Shown here: one piece after another, positions 34,766 through 47,152 of the stretch
How positions within the stretch are numbered: position 1 is the stretch's first letter
How the letters are laid out: every line of letters starts with the position of its first letter
Assembly (NCBI GenBank): GCA_024291935.2
Contig: CM044311.1
Span: 21,909,001 to 21,973,000 of the forward strand
Source of the DNA: Okapia johnstoni
Lineage: Eukaryota > Chordata > Mammalia > Artiodactyla > Giraffidae
Length of the DNA stretch: 64,000 nt
Reading direction: 5' to 3'
Made by a program: the position numbers and the translations under genes
The notes under the pieces: model-generated
Told to the model about the DNA's origin: nothing
Seen by the model: only the letters and a program-made list of their open reading frames with translations
The model's database searches: none

Positions 34766-35526
34766 ACTATCGTGAAAACTGTGAAATAGAAAAATTGAAA
34801 GTAAAGAGATTGTAAAAATAAATTAATAAACTTCATATGTCACAAATAAGAAACTGAAACCAACAATGTTATATATTTCATGGGTTTTGGAAAAACAATG
34901 TCGGGATCTGATTTTGTTATCTCTACAGTTATTTTAAAATTTCTTAAAAAAATAGCCAATCTTTTTTCCAAAAAATTCATCAGTTTTTGATGTTGCACAA
35001 ATTCTTTCAGTCAGCAGCTTACATGATCAAATATGCTACTTACTCAATTGACCTAGTAATTATAGATCTTTGTCTAACTAAATGTTAAAACTATAGCCTA
35101 CATTCTAATATAAATATTGTTTATAGAACTAATTATTATCAAACAATGATAAGCATATGCTGAATTCAAAAACTTAAATTTTCCCATGATATGATTATGA
35201 TTTTTTCTTTGACATTGTAACCTGAAATGGCTTATAATATAGCAAAAGAATCCTACTATAAGTGTTTATTGTTTATATCATGTTTCAATTTTTAAAATAA
35301 TATTTTTGCATATATATGAGTTTATTGATGATAGATTTGTCCTCTAAAATGGCTGAAACAATCAGCAAAAGATTTAGATATTGATCTTGGGACTTTACTA
35401 TCAATTAACATTGAAAAAAATCAGCTAATTCAGTACTTTGTAATCGATATATTAGATAATTAAAATAAATATCCCTTTATTTGAAGATAATACAATTAAA
35501 GGTTGAATTGTAGTTGTTATTAAAGC
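34766..35526. other. Unassigned AT-rich stretch
   Basis: Nothing recognised. Confidence 0.4.
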
Positions 35527-35527
35527 T

Positions 35528-36308
35528 ACAATCTCAGATACACAGATAGCACCAACCTAATGGCAGAAAACAAATAGGAACTAAAGAGCCTCTTGATGAA
35601 AGTGAAAGAGAAGAATGAAAAAGCTGGCTTAGAATTGAACATTCGAAAAGCTAAGATCATGGCAAACTGGTCCCATCACTTCATGGTAAATAAATGAAGA
35701 CAAAATGTAGAGTGACAGACTTTATTTTCTTAGATTCCAAAATTAATGCAAATGGTAACTGTAGCCATAAAATTAAAAGATGCTTGCTTCTTGGAAGAAA
35801 AGCTATGACAAACCGAGAGAGCATATTAAAAAGCAGAGATATTACTTTACTGATGAAGGTCCATATAATCAAAATTATGGTTTTTCCAGTAATCATTTAT
35901 GGATGTGAGAGTTGGACCATAAGGAAGACTGAGCACTAAAGAAATGATGCTTTCAAACTGTGGTACTGAAGAAGACTCTTGAGAGTCCTTTGGATGGCAA
36001 AGTGATCAAACCAACCAATCCTTAAGGAAATCAACCTTGAATATCCATTGGAAGGACTGATGCTGAAGCTGAAGCTTCAACATTTTGGCCACCTGATGCA
36101 AATAGTTGACTCACTGGAAAGGACACTGATGCTGGGAAGGATTGAGGGCAGGAGGAGATTGGAGTGACGGGATGAGATGGTTGGATGGCATCACAAACTC
36201 GATGGACATGAGTTTGAGCAAACTCCAGGAGACTGTGAAGGACAGGGAATCCTGGCATGCTGCAGTCCATGGAGTTGCAGTCAGACACGACTTTGTGACT
36301 GAATAGCA
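35528..36308 (+). mobile_element. Old BovB LINE, 5'-truncated, sense
   Basis: Starts near the YADD region (caatctcagatacacagata) and ends agacacgactttgtgactga. Positions 35694-35939 keep an 81-codon piece of the C-terminal part (VIIYGCESWTIRKTEH). Many substitutions and small deletions mark it as old. The conserved CGA codon reads CAA here. Confidence 0.94.
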
Positions 36309-37267
36309 ATGCCCTACCTGTCAGGAGAGTGAATAAAATTAATTATTCCTTTTAACACTTAGATTTATAAAGTAGAGGCCCATATTTTGAGTAGTGGTGG
36401 ACTACAATTGAAGTAGAGGTGCCAACTAGTCATTCCCTTAACAGCCACCTGTAGGCCCAAGATAAGTTCATTGTCCCTCTAAGGGCTGAGACTGGCTCAC
36501 AGTGGGCACCATATTGATTCTGCCTCCTGGACTGCAGCTTGTCTACTGCTGAGCTCCAATCCAGAAGCCAGGGAGTTGAATTGATTTTTAAAGTATCCTC
36601 CAAAAGGAGCCAAGTATGTGCCCAGCCAGAGACCAGTTCTTGTCCTCCTACAATGATTTCCCCATTGCTCTGGCATCAGGCAGAGAACCTGATCTTTGCT
36701 AATCCCCTTCTCTCAAGGTGGCCACATCAAAAGGGGCTTACTCCTTTTGGCTTATTCCTTCCATCTGAGAATGCTCTAGAAGCAGAGCCACTTTTGTTGG
36801 ATGCTTTTCTTTCCTAGGAAATCAAAATGGAGTAATTCAAATACAAAGAGAAAAGATCTGTTGCTATTCATTTCCTTCTCTCTAATAAAAGAGAATAACA
36901 AACCTTAAAAAAAAAAACTATAGATGAAAACCAAAGGAAATATTTCATTTAATTTCATTTAATTTTATCAAAAATTTTGATTCAAAACATGCATAGTATT
37001 GAAAATTGAATAGTACCACAAATCACATAAACATTATTTATAGGAAAGGGATGCACAAACAACAAATTTGAAATTTATTTAGAATTTTCTAGATCAAATG
37101 GAGTAAGTTTCCAAATGACCAGAAGTATAATCTTTGAAGATCTTACCAAGAGTGGAAAGAGTTAATATATGTATGTATTCTTTGTCTGACTTATCAATTG
37201 TTCCATTTCTGTAAGTTCAAATTCCACTTCTTTTTCACTTGTAGTACAAGTTTATGAAGTCATCATT
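36309..37267. other. Unassigned stretch, partly GC-richer
   Basis: Positions 36420-36830 are clearly less AT-rich than their surroundings, with a 92-codon open frame at 36539-36817. I recognise neither a repeat nor a protein. The rest is AT-rich. Confidence 0.45.
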
Positions 37268-37278
37268 TTTGCCTCATT

Positions 37279-37707
37279 CAGTTAAGATCAGTCGCTCAGT
37301 CATGTCCGACTCATTGCGACCCCTCCCGGATCAATCGCAGCACGTCTTTCTGAATGTTGAGCTTTAAGCCAACTTTTTCACTCTCCTCTTTCACTTTCAT
37401 CAAGAGGCTCTTTAGTTCTTCTTCACTTTCTGCCATAAGGGTGGTGTCATCTGCATATCTGAGGTTATTGATATTTCTCCCGGCAATCTTGATTCCAGCT
37501 TGTGTTTCTTCCAGCCCAGCATTTCTTATGATGTACTCTGCATATAAGTTAAATAAGCAGGGTGACAATAAACAGCCTTGACGTACTCCTTTTCCTATTT
37601 GGAATCAGTCTGTTGTTCTATGTCCAGTTCTAACTTTTGCTTCCTGACTTGCATGCAGGTTTCTCAAGAGACATGTCAGATGGTCTGTATTCCCATCTCT
37701 TTCAGGA
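37279..37707 (-). mobile_element. Internally deleted BovB, antisense, with target-site duplication
   Basis: The left 65 bp are the BovB 3' terminus (gatcagtcgctcagtcatgt). At about 37345 it jumps straight to the RT region (ctttctgaatgttgagcttt) and continues to 37707. About 0.6 kb present in the copy at 13642-14822 is missing. A perfect 11-bp direct repeat, tttgcctcatt, flanks it at 37268-37278 and 37708-37718. Confidence 0.93.
37311..37568 (-). pseudogene. BovB RT fragment with intact YADD
   Basis: An 85-residue frame reading MSPCLFNLYAEYIIRNAG, then NNLRYADDTTLMAESEEEL and KLNIQK, the RT palm motifs B to D without a break. It then enters the 3' tail across the deletion junction and ends DVLRLIREGSQ, which is not BovB protein sequence. 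Confidence 0.92.
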
Positions 37708-37967
37708 TTTGCCTCATTGTAAATACTCTATTCTCAGAATTCCTATATCACTTCATATTTACTATTCTCATATATTCTTTATGTTTATTTTTCTCTTTAT
37801 ATTTACTATTCTCTATATTTGTGTTTTGTTATAAATGTTCATGTGTATATTAGATTTTCACTGCTAAATTCAAAGATCTTAGAGATCAGGACCCACATAT
37901 TACTATATTTAACTCTATACATCATCTAGTACATGTATACATTTATTTCAACAGTTACTAACTGTGG

Positions 37968-38435
37968 CAAGCTAAATCATTCCCCCTCCCAAAGATGCCC
38001 AAGTCTTAATTCCCAGACCTAGTGAATATATTACTTTACATGGTAAAGGAACAGAGGATCTAAGCGAGTTAAGGACATTAAGGTGAAGTAAGTACTTGGA
38101 TTATCCAGATATGCTCAATGTAATCACAAGGATCTCTGCAAGAGAAAACCAGTAGAGGGGTGTGAAAGTAGTATCCTCTAGCTTTGAAATTGGAAGATAG
38201 AGTCATTACCAAAGGAAAACAGACAACTATTAGAAGCCAGAAAAGGCAGAGAAACAGATTCTCTACTAGAATATTTAGAAGGGATACAGTCCTACCTACA
38301 CCTTGATTTTAGTATTTCAGAACTTTGTTCTGGTTAAAATATGTATATATATACATATATATATATATATTGTTTTAAGCTACTTTCAACTATTTTGTGA
38401 TAATTTGCCATAGTAGCAGTATAAACTGAATATAT
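37968..38435 (+). mobile_element. Ancient MaLR-like LTR remnant
   Basis: Order of blocks: cctcccaaagatgcccaagt, ttaattcccagacctagtga, caatgtaatcacaaggatct, agaagccagaaaaggcagag, cctacaccttgattttagta, then tgttttaagctactttcaac. It resembles old mammalian LTRs of the MLT1/MaLR kind. An AT microsatellite (38340-38371) lies inside. The exact subfamily is uncertain. Confidence 0.6.
38340..38371. repeat. TA-rich microsatellite
   Basis: TATA/CATATA dinucleotide run inside the MaLR-like remnant. Confidence 0.85.
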
Positions 38436-38965
38436 TTTATTTAATTTGTATTTCTTTATATGTACCCATTCAAACATATTTTCATAATACATATGTCTTT
38501 TATTCTGTCTACATTATTTTATAGTTTGAATCAGAAACTGGTTTTCATTTAGAATGGGTTGTATTTCAGATTTGTTCTGAGTAATTACTGTTGACTTGCT
38601 CACAATACATATTTCAACAATAGCAAGAATCTTGTTATAAGACCTGGGACAGGTACATATGTTGAGAAAGAAAGAGCAGTTCTCTCTAAACCAGACTTGA
38701 TGGAAGAAAAAGATAAGGAATGAAGTAAGTCCATTTGAAGAATGAGATCTCTATGCTAGACTAAGATGGAAGGCAGAAGAAAGATTATAACAAAGAGTAA
38801 GTCATGAATAAATGTAAATGACCATTCACATTTGGATAAAATCAAATTGATTGATTTCCTTGGAACAGGTAATATATTGAGAAGAAATAGTACAATTTGA
38901 GAGTTAGGAATATGTCATATCATTGTTCACTATGTTTACTAATTTAAAATGCTCAACTTTACTTC
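38436..38965. other. Unassigned stretch
   Basis: Nothing recognised before the long BovB. Confidence 0.4.
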
Positions 38966-39290
38966 AAAAGTTTTGAGGGTCATCGAAGATTTAATCACAG
39001 ACAACTAGCCAGTCTGATCGCACGAACCACAGCCTTGTCTAACTCAATGAAACTAAGCCATGTCATGTGGGGCCACCCAAGACGAAAGGGTCATGGTGGA
39101 GAGGTCTGACAGAATGTGGTCCACTGGAGAAGGGCATGGCAAGCCACTTCAGTATTCTTGCCTTGAGAACCCCATGAACAGTATGAAAAGGCAAAAAGAT
39201 AGGACACTGGAAGAGGAATTCCCCAGGTAGGTAGGTGCCCATTATGCTACTGGAGATGAGTGGAGAAATAACTCCAGAAATAATGATGGG

Positions 39291-40205
39291 ATGGAGCCAA
39301 AGCAAAAACAGTACCCAGCTGTAGACGTGACTGGTGATAGACACAAAGTCCGATGCTGTAAAGAGCAATATTGCATAGGAACCTGGAATGCTGGGTCCAT
39401 GAATCAAGGCAAATTGGAAGTGGTTAAACAGGAGATGGCAAGAATGAACGTCAACATTCTAGGAATCAGCGAACTAAGATGGACTGGAATGGGTGTATTT
39501 AACTCAGATGACCATTATATCTACTACTGTGGGCAGGAATCCCTTAGAAGAAATGGAGTAGCCATCATGGTCAACAAAAGAGTCCAAAAGGCAGTACTTG
39601 GATGCAATCTCAAAAAAGACAGAATGATCTCTGTTCACTTCCAAGGCAAACCATTCAATATCATGGTAATTCAAGTCTATGCCCCAACCAGTAATGCTAA
39701 AGAAGCTGAAGTTGAATGGTTCTATGAAGACCTACAAGACCTTTCGGAACTAACCCCCCAAAAAGATGTCCTTTTCATTATAGGTGACTGGAATGCAAAA
39801 GTAGGAAGTCAGGAAACACCTGGCGTAACAGGCAAGTTTGACCTTGGTGTACAGAATGAAGCAGGGCAAAGGCTAATAGACTTTTGCCAAGAGAACGCAC
39901 TGGTCATAGAAAACACCCTCTTTCAACACCACAAGAGAAGACTCTACACATGGACATCACCAGATGGTCAACACCGAAATCAGATTGATTATATTCTTTG
40001 CAGCCAAAGATGGAGAAGCTTTATACAGTCAGCAAAATCACAACCGGGAGCTGACTGTGGCTCAGATCATGAACTCCTTATTGCCAAATTCAGACTTAAA
40101 TTGAAGAAAGTAGGGAAAACCACTAGACCATTCAGGTATGACCTAAATCAAATCCCTTATGATTATACAGTGGAAGTGACAAATATTTTAAGGGACTATA
40201 TCTGA
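39291..40205 (+). pseudogene. BovB APE-type endonuclease domain, open
   Basis: A 304-residue frame covering the whole endonuclease. Visible APE motifs: TWNAGS (31-36), LGISELRW with catalytic Glu61, IQVYAP (127-132), GDWNAKVG (165-172, Asp166/Asn168), YTW (219-221), IDYIL (232-236) and SDHELL (258-263, Asp259/His260). The active-site set looks complete. In BovB this enzyme nicks target DNA to prime reverse transcription. The frame should continue into the RT but a short deletion (ctgatagagtgcc here) and a TGA cut it off, so it is a domain remnant. The chosen ATG opens MEPKQKQ, upstream of all motifs. Confidence 0.94.
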
Positions 40206-40470
40206 TAGAGTGCCTGATGAACTATGGACAGAGGTTCATGACATTGTACAGGAGACGGAGATCAAGACCATCCCCATGGAAAAGAAATGCAAAAAAGCAA
40301 ATTAACTGGTTGAGGAGGCCTTACAAATATCTATGAAAACAAGAGAAGTGAAAAGCAAAGGAGAAAAGGAAAGATATTCCCATCTGAATGCGGAGTTCCA
40401 AAGAATAGCAAGGAGAGATAAGAAAGCCTTCCTCAGTGATAAATGAAAAGAAATAGAGGAAAACAACAGA

Positions 40471-41118
40471 ATGGAAAAGACTAGAGATGTCTTTAAGAAA
40501 ATTAGAGATACCAAGGGAATATTTCATGCAAAGATGGGCTCGATAAAGGACAGAAATGGTATGGACCTAATAGAAGCAGATGATATTAAGACGAGGTGGC
40601 AAGAATACACAAAAGAACTGTACAAAAAGGATCTTCAAGAACCAGATAATCACGATGGTGTGATCACTCACCTAGAGCCAGACATCCTGGAATATGAAGT
40701 CAAGTGGGCCTTAGAAAGCATCACTACAAACAAAGCTAGTGGAGGTGATGGAATTCCAGTTAAGCTATTTCAAATCCTCAAAGATGATGCTGTGAAAATG
40801 CTGCACTCAATATGCCAGCAAATCTGGAAAACTCAGAAGTGGCCACAGGACTGGAAAAGGTCAGTTTTCATTCCAATCCCAAAGAAAGGCAATGCTAAAG
40901 AATGCTCAAACTACTGCACAATTGCACTCATCTCACACACTAGTAAAGTAATGCTCAAAATTCTCCAAGCCAAGCTTCAGCAATACGTGAACTGTAAACT
41001 TCCAGATGTTCAAGCTGGTTTTGGAAAAGGCAGAAGAACCAGAGATCAAATTGCCAATATCCACTGGATCATTGAAAAAGCAAGAGTTCCAGAAAGACAT
41101 CTATTTCTGCTTTATTGA
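40471..41118 (+). pseudogene. BovB linker and RT N-terminal part
   Basis: A 215-residue frame with the pre-RT linker (NKASGGDGIPVKLF at 87-100) and RT fingers motifs: SVFIPIPKKGN (131-141), IALISHTSKVMLKIL (151-165) and QAGFGKGRRTRDQI (181-194). At about 41083 the sequence gcaagagttccag lacks two bases found in another copy (gcaagagagtttcag at 52821). This shifts the frame and the piece ends after ARVPERHLFLLY. Confidence 0.94.
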
Positions 41119-41980
41119 CTATGCCAAAGCCTTTGACTGTTTGGATCACAGTAAACTGTGGAAAATTCTGAAAGAGATGGGAATATCAGACCATCTGACC
41201 TGTCTCTTGAGAAACCTGTATGCAGGTCAGGAAGCAACAGTTAGAACTGGACATGGAACAACAGACTGGTTCCAAAGAGGTAAAGGAGTATGTCAAGGCT
41301 GTATATTGTCACCATGCTTATTTAACTTATATGCAGAATACATCATGAGAAACGCTGGGCTGGAAGAAACACAAGCTAGAATCAAGATTGCCGGGAGAAA
41401 TAGCAATAACCTCAGATATGCAGATGACACCACCCTTATGGCAGAAAGTGAAGAAGAACTAAATAGCCTCTTGATGAATGTGAAAGAGAAGAGTGAAAAA
41501 GTCAGCTTAAAGCTCAACATTCAGAAAACTAAGATCATGGCATCTGGTCCCATCACTTCATGGGAAATAGATGGGGAAACAGTGGAAACCATGCCAGACT
41601 TTATTTTGGGGGGCTCCAAAATCACTGCTGATGGTGATTGCAGCCATGAAATTAAAAGACGTTTACACCTTGGAAGGAAAGTTATGACCAACCTAGATAG
41701 CATATTGAAAAGCAGAGACATTACTTTGCCTACAAAGGTCCATCTATTCAAGGCTATGGTTTTTCCAGTAGTCATGTATGGATGCGAGAGTTGGATGGTG
41801 AAGAAAGCTGAGTGCCGAATAACTGATGCTTTTGAACTGTGGTGTTGGAGAAGACTCTTGAGAGTCCCTTGGACTGCAAGAAGATTCAACCAGTCCTTCC
41901 TAAAGGAGATCAGCCCTGGGTATTCATTGGAAGGACTGATGTTGAAACTGAAACTTCAATACTTTGGCCACCTCATGTGA
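41006..41980 (+). pseudogene. BovB RT palm and C-terminal domain
   Basis: The frame after the 2-bp loss. True BovB sequence starts at residue ~27 (EFQKDIYFCF). Motif A is FIDYAKAFD (36-44), motif B GVCQGCILSPCLF (94-106), motif C YADD (138-141), then KLNIQKTK and the GGSKITADGD region. The C-terminal part has VVMYGCESW and FELWCWRRLLRVPW. The catalytic aspartates are all present. The frame ends at TGA (41978-41980) where other copies have CGA, so a further ~50-residue tail is cut off. Confidence 0.95.
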
Positions 41981-42188
41981 AAAGTTGACCCATTAGAAAA
42001 GACCCTAATACTGGGAAGGATTGGGGTCAAGAGGAGAAGGGGGCGAAAGAGGATGAGATGGCTGGATGGCATTACTGACTCGATGGATATGGGTTTGGGT
42101 AGACTCCGGAAGTTGGTGTTGGACAGGGAGGCCTGGCGTGCTGTGATTCTTGGGGTCGCAATGAGTCGGACACAACTGAACTGAACTG

Positions 42189-43787
42189 ATGATTTTTATA
42201 TTAAATTAATATAAAATGAGTAAACAAAATAGTAGGAGTCTTATTTGGAAACTAAACCTTTTTCATTCAAATAGTGGTATAACCATTTAATAAAGTCATT
42301 AAAATGAAGGATTTTGTGAGAATAGAAAAATTAATTTTTGCAAGAACTTCCATGTCTCTATAGTGGTGTAGACATAGATATGAGAGATCATATGCAGTTT
42401 GAAATGAATTAAACTCACTTGAAACTGTCTGCCACATGCATAAAACCAAGCATTCCCTTGGTATTTGAATTTGCACATTGTAGGTAATCATACATCATGT
42501 TCAATAAGCTCAGTTCATCCCTAGAACACCCCTGTACTTTGGGTGTACCATGTAGAGAGGATTAAATATCTTCCAATCCTGTGATGTTCTTTCTTTAGAT
42601 TCACTCCTTAATTCTTCCTTTAGCTTCTTTGATGTGTTCTTACTATAAGAAGAATGAATGAGCTAAAAGAAGTCTCAGGTCCTTATTTGGGTAGGGCTCC
42701 TTGCATTTGAAATGTGTAGGATTAGATGTGTTCTGACAACTCTTCCACTGAGGGTTTTTTTTTTTTTCCTCTTTTGTACTCTTTTTTTTTTATGTTTTAA
42801 TGATAATTCAGTTTAGTAAATTAAAGCATTGATTAATGAGTAAACCATTTCAAAATCAAGTGTAAGCTGAATGCATGAGTGGGAGTTGGAAAAGAGCAAC
42901 GATAAGTATCAATACTAGGATAGAAAAAGAGGAATGAAACAAATTCCTTGCATTTCCATAATTAAGTTAGTGCCAATCTGAAAGGAAGTTAAAAGAGTTG
43001 TCTTAAAGTGTTTGAGAAGTCTTAAAGTCAAAAACACAGAAGGATTCTCAATGTAGATGTTAATGATTATAGATTATTGCCAGCTGTGTAGAGGAAAAGA
43101 GTCTACAACTTCATATGTAATTTTTTTTTACAGTGTTGTACAAGATAAAAAGATTCAGAATAATTGAAAATGGTGAGAGATAAAAGGTCTGGAGTTGAGA
43201 TGTTTTTAAGCGAAAGAAACTTGGACCAATGATTTGGAGGTGGTACTGGCAGACAAGAACACAATCAATATCATAATCACTAACACTGAAAGTTTGAGAG
43301 GGGAGAGAAGCAGAACCCACAGTGGAAGCATCAGGGTAGAGTACCTGGAAGAGAAATATCCATATCCAATATCTGCTGAAATAAGAGCTGTATCACCATG
43401 AGTTATCGTGCAAATAATTACAGGCAGAAGAAAAGACATGACAGTATTAAAAAAAAAAAGAATAAAATGAACAAAAACAGTTTTTATATAAGGAGCTATG
43501 CAAGTAGAGAAATGAGTAATTCATTTGCATAGTGGTAGAGGTGATGAGAAGGATGATTGAAATACTTGATTAGGAGAAAAATATATCCTGACATTTTAAG
43601 TCTGATTTATTCCATTGAGAAGAGAGGGTTTATTTTCACCTGGGTATCTAAACTAGGATATGGCCATCTGATTTAAATGATTTTTTAATCTTCTGCTAGA
43701 GTTAAAAAAAAAAAGGGATGCAAATTCAAATTGTTGTCATGAGACATGATGAAGTCATTTATATACTAACATATTTACAAGTTACAG
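42189..43787. other. Unassigned AT-rich stretch
   Basis: About 1.6 kb with no gene or named repeat. T-runs at 42757-42769 and 42783-42792 and A-runs near 43449-43459 and 43705-43715 are the only low-complexity marks. Confidence 0.5.
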
Positions 43788-43862
43788 TTTTATTCAACCT
43801 TCAGGTCTTAACTCAAATAATTTGTCTTTAATGAGACCTTCATTCATCTCTGTGCATAACTG
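43788..43862 (+). mobile_element. Possible L2 fragment
   Basis: caaccttcaggtcttaactc and aatgagaccttcattcatct resemble the conserved 3' part of L2 elements. Short and diverged. Confidence 0.4.
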
Positions 43863-43997
43863 GGTTTAATTTTATGTCACAGGCGTAGAACATCAAATTA
43901 TCTGACAAAAAAGGAAGTCACGAAGAGTCAGAGAGGTGTTATAGAAATAAAGAAAAAGATAAAAAGCCAGATAGAGTTAGGGTAGGAGTCAGAGTGG
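43863..43997. other. Unassigned stretch
   Basis: Nothing recognised. Confidence 0.3.
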
Positions 43998-44205
43998 GTG
44001 TGTGCATGCTTAGTCATGTCTGACTCTTTGTGACCTCATGAACTGTAGCCCACCAAGCCCCTCTGTTCATGGAGTTCTCCAGGCAAGAATGCTGGAGTGG
44101 GTTGCCCTTTCCTACTCCAGGGGATCTTCCCAATTCCGGGGTTGAAGCCTCATCTCCTACTTTGGCAGATGGTTCCTTTACTAGCTGAGCCACCAGGGAA
44201 GCCCC
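43998..44205 (-). mobile_element. Bov-tA SINE, antisense
   Basis: Starts ggtgtgtgcatgcttagtca and ends ctgagccaccagggaagccc, with all central blocks present. Confidence 0.95.
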
Positions 44206-46944
44206 ATAGCATGAGACTATGAACATGCTCTAGCATCTGTAGCGCTATATAGAGTAAGGAGAATATTGAAGGGAGGCTGGTATAATGACCATTTATTTGA
44301 GACTTTTGATAAAAAACAGATTATTTGAAAGAAGAGAAAAAGCAGACTGAAAACTTCAAGAAAACTCTAAAATTACCTCTTATAAGAAGTATTCTTTCTT
44401 ACTTGAAATGTAAGTTTTTTATTAATAAAAACTAATTCATGTATTAAATTTTCCCCTTGTTATCGTAGCAAAAGTATAAGCCTATCCTTATAAACATGCT
44501 TTCTTTGTGTGAAGGTCAATGGATTATCTTTTAAAAGATAATCTGTTTATAAATCTGATACTCTGCTTCAGTTTCCTTTACTGGTTTCTTATCCTTTAAG
44601 CAATTGATAACTGCCCAAACACCACAAGCCTCAGTTCTTTGTTCTTTGCTCTAATTGCATTCACTCCCAACAATACTTTCTCTCTCCAGTTGTCCTTAAA
44701 TGCCATTTAAGGCTGATGATATATACAATAATTAGTCTCTCTCTCTTCTCTGAACTCGACTCAAATATCCAAAACAATGATCAACATCTCAGTTTGGATA
44801 TTAATAACTGTGTTTTTGGACATATACCTCTCCAAATCTTCTCCTCCCATATTTTCCATTTCAGCAATTGGTACTAGCATCAAACCCATTAGCTCAAGCC
44901 AAAAATCCAGTTTGTCTTAATAGCCCTTTTCCTCTCCTTCTATGGTCTATATTTCAGTATTCAGTCCATCAGAAGCTCTTTCTGCTCAAACTTCAAAAAT
45001 CATACCTGCAATCCAAAACATTTTTTACATTTGCGATACTATCATTGTAGTCTAAGTCTAAACAAAATTGCCTATGGGAGTGAACTTCTAACTGCTCTTC
45101 CACATTCTAAGTTTAACTACTTTCCCACCAAAGCCCACCAAGTTGACAGATGCAGGCCCCCCAAATTGGGAAACAGAGCAGACTGTTATCTGCTTTCCAA
45201 ATAGTTTTCAAACATACCCTGGTTTACATATCTTTATGTGGTCTGGCTGTTTGCATACTTTTGGCATCGTCTCCATCTCAGTGCTCTTATTTCTATTGAT
45301 TAAACTTATTTTACAACATCTAATGCAACTTGACCACACTCATTTCAGGTTCAAACTCTGGGCTGTATGTTAAAATGCTATTGTTTCAATCATTTAATAT
45401 TACCATGATCATGAATGCCATTGTCATGTTATTGTAATGAGTTATACTTTCCATTTGTGGCTACTGTTTGTAGAAGCTATACTTGATCACTGTTTAACGT
45501 CTAGAGATGATTCCTTCAGGAAAGTATACAATCTGCTGTCTGGCAGTTTTTTACCTTTGTCTTCATTTTAAAAATAAATCTTGTGTTGTAACTCTATGCC
45601 AGACATATTTTTCTTCTATTATGTACTTATTTATTTATTTTTTTTAGAAGTCACTGGGAAATAATAAAAGAGGATATATAGTTGTTTAAATTTAGGTACC
45701 AATACATTTCTCATAATCTTGGGGCATTATCTGGACATGAATTTTGCAAAGTAGTTTTGACAAATGACTTTTTAGAACTTCGCATTAACTATGATAAGAA
45801 TGAGTGACCACTAGGATAAAATGCAGGTCATAGTGCAAAAATCTATGTTGCTATGAATTTTTCCTGAATGGGTATGCCAGATTTTCAAATAAAGGCTGTG
45901 CATTTGTGAGAGAACTTTGGTGTAGAAGAAAAATACAACAGCTGCTTTTTAATCATATGTGGAAATTATGATTCTAATCTGTTACATTTAATAGCACAAT
46001 ACATTTGAGAGAATGAAGAACCAAGTATTCATGATACTAAGCATTTTCGCACAATGAGCATCACTAAAATAACTCACACTCTGTGTTTTTGAAAACAGAT
46101 TGGCATTTTTCTCTACTGGGTTCATTTCTTTCCCTAACACATGGCAATAGCAAATAACCTTGACCTTGAATGGATAAAAGACTTTTACCATTGTTTTCTG
46201 AGATTTTCTGGTGAGATATCCATTTCTCTATATTACATAGTATAGAGACATGGATAGTATAGTATAAAAGTCAACTACTGAGAAGTGACACACCTGCAGA
46301 AGAAATCAAGTATTAATAACCTCTTTCTTCAAATTCTTCAATAAGAGAACATAATGTGTCACTGGAGTAAATAGTATATCTTACCATATGAAGTGTTTAA
46401 AACAGTATTGGCAATAGTGACACTTACTGACAATAGCACCGTTCGTGTGCACATCTGTGTTTATGGTATTAACATATTTTATTTTGAATAATTAATCCTT
46501 TAGGATTCCAGGATACTTACTTATACTCACCATCTAAGTCCAATAAATTTTTCTTTTAAAATGTTGTTACTTTAGAATAAATCATAAAATAATAATAAAT
46601 ATTGAAACAGATATTGAAAAGCAAAATTGTTATATATTTTACACACAATTTACACATAATAAACACAACCCTGGACAAAAATGTCTGAAATAACTATTTG
46701 AGGGCTTTGCAAATAAAAAAAAAAAGGCATTTAACAAATTGGGAAATAGTTATTTATGAAAACTGCTGAGCTTTGAGTAAGAACAATTGGAATCTGTCAT
46801 CTTAATTCCTACCTAGCTCTATAATATAGTGGTTTATCCAGAGCAAGCTGACTGTAAAAATCTACATCTTCATTAAACTTTGGCCTGCCACTTACAACAG
46901 ATTGTAAAACACACTACAACCAGAGGAATTATCAGTAATAATGG
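44206..46944. other. Long unassigned stretch with a possible old repeat
   Basis: No gene supported in 2.7 kb. Positions about 44750-45340 (for example attagctcaagccaaaaatc and cagtattcagtccatcagaa) resemble an old, widely dispersed mammalian repeat I cannot name with certainty. The rest is AT-rich. A 76-codon open frame at 45143-45373 lies in that old-repeat-like part. Confidence 0.45.
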
Positions 46945-47152
46945 TAGTTGTTTAGTCACTAAATTGTGTCCAACTCGGTGACCCCATGGACTCTAGTCCA
47001 CCAGGCCCCTCTGTCCATGGAATTTTCTATGCAAGCATCCTGGAATGGGTTGCCATTTCTTTCTCTAGGATGTCTTCCCAACTCAGGGATTGAATTCATG
47101 TGCCCTGCATTAGCACCCAAATTCTTTACCATTGATCCACTTGGGAAGACCA
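46945..47152 (-). mobile_element. Bov-tA SINE, antisense
   Basis: From agttgtttagtcactaaatt to accattgatccacttgggaa, with moderate divergence. Confidence 0.93.

Larger units (their letters stand above)
38970..42188 (+). mobile_element. Near-full-length BovB LINE, sense
   Basis: About 3.2 kb, the expected BovB size. A 5'UTR-like part from ~38970 (aaccacagccttgtctaact and onward) is followed by an endonuclease frame, an RT region in two frames, and a 3' part ending acaactgaactgaactgatg. The left limit is approximate. Coding is broken by a TGA at 40203, further stops near 40442-40448, at least two frameshifts, and a TGA at 41978. It is the most complete BovB here but cannot make a full protein. 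I found no clear target-site duplication. Confidence 0.96.

Noticed and set aside
39063..39407. A 114-codon minus-strand frame over the BovB 5' part
   Set aside because: It is antisense to the BovB 5'UTR and endonuclease start; no independent support.
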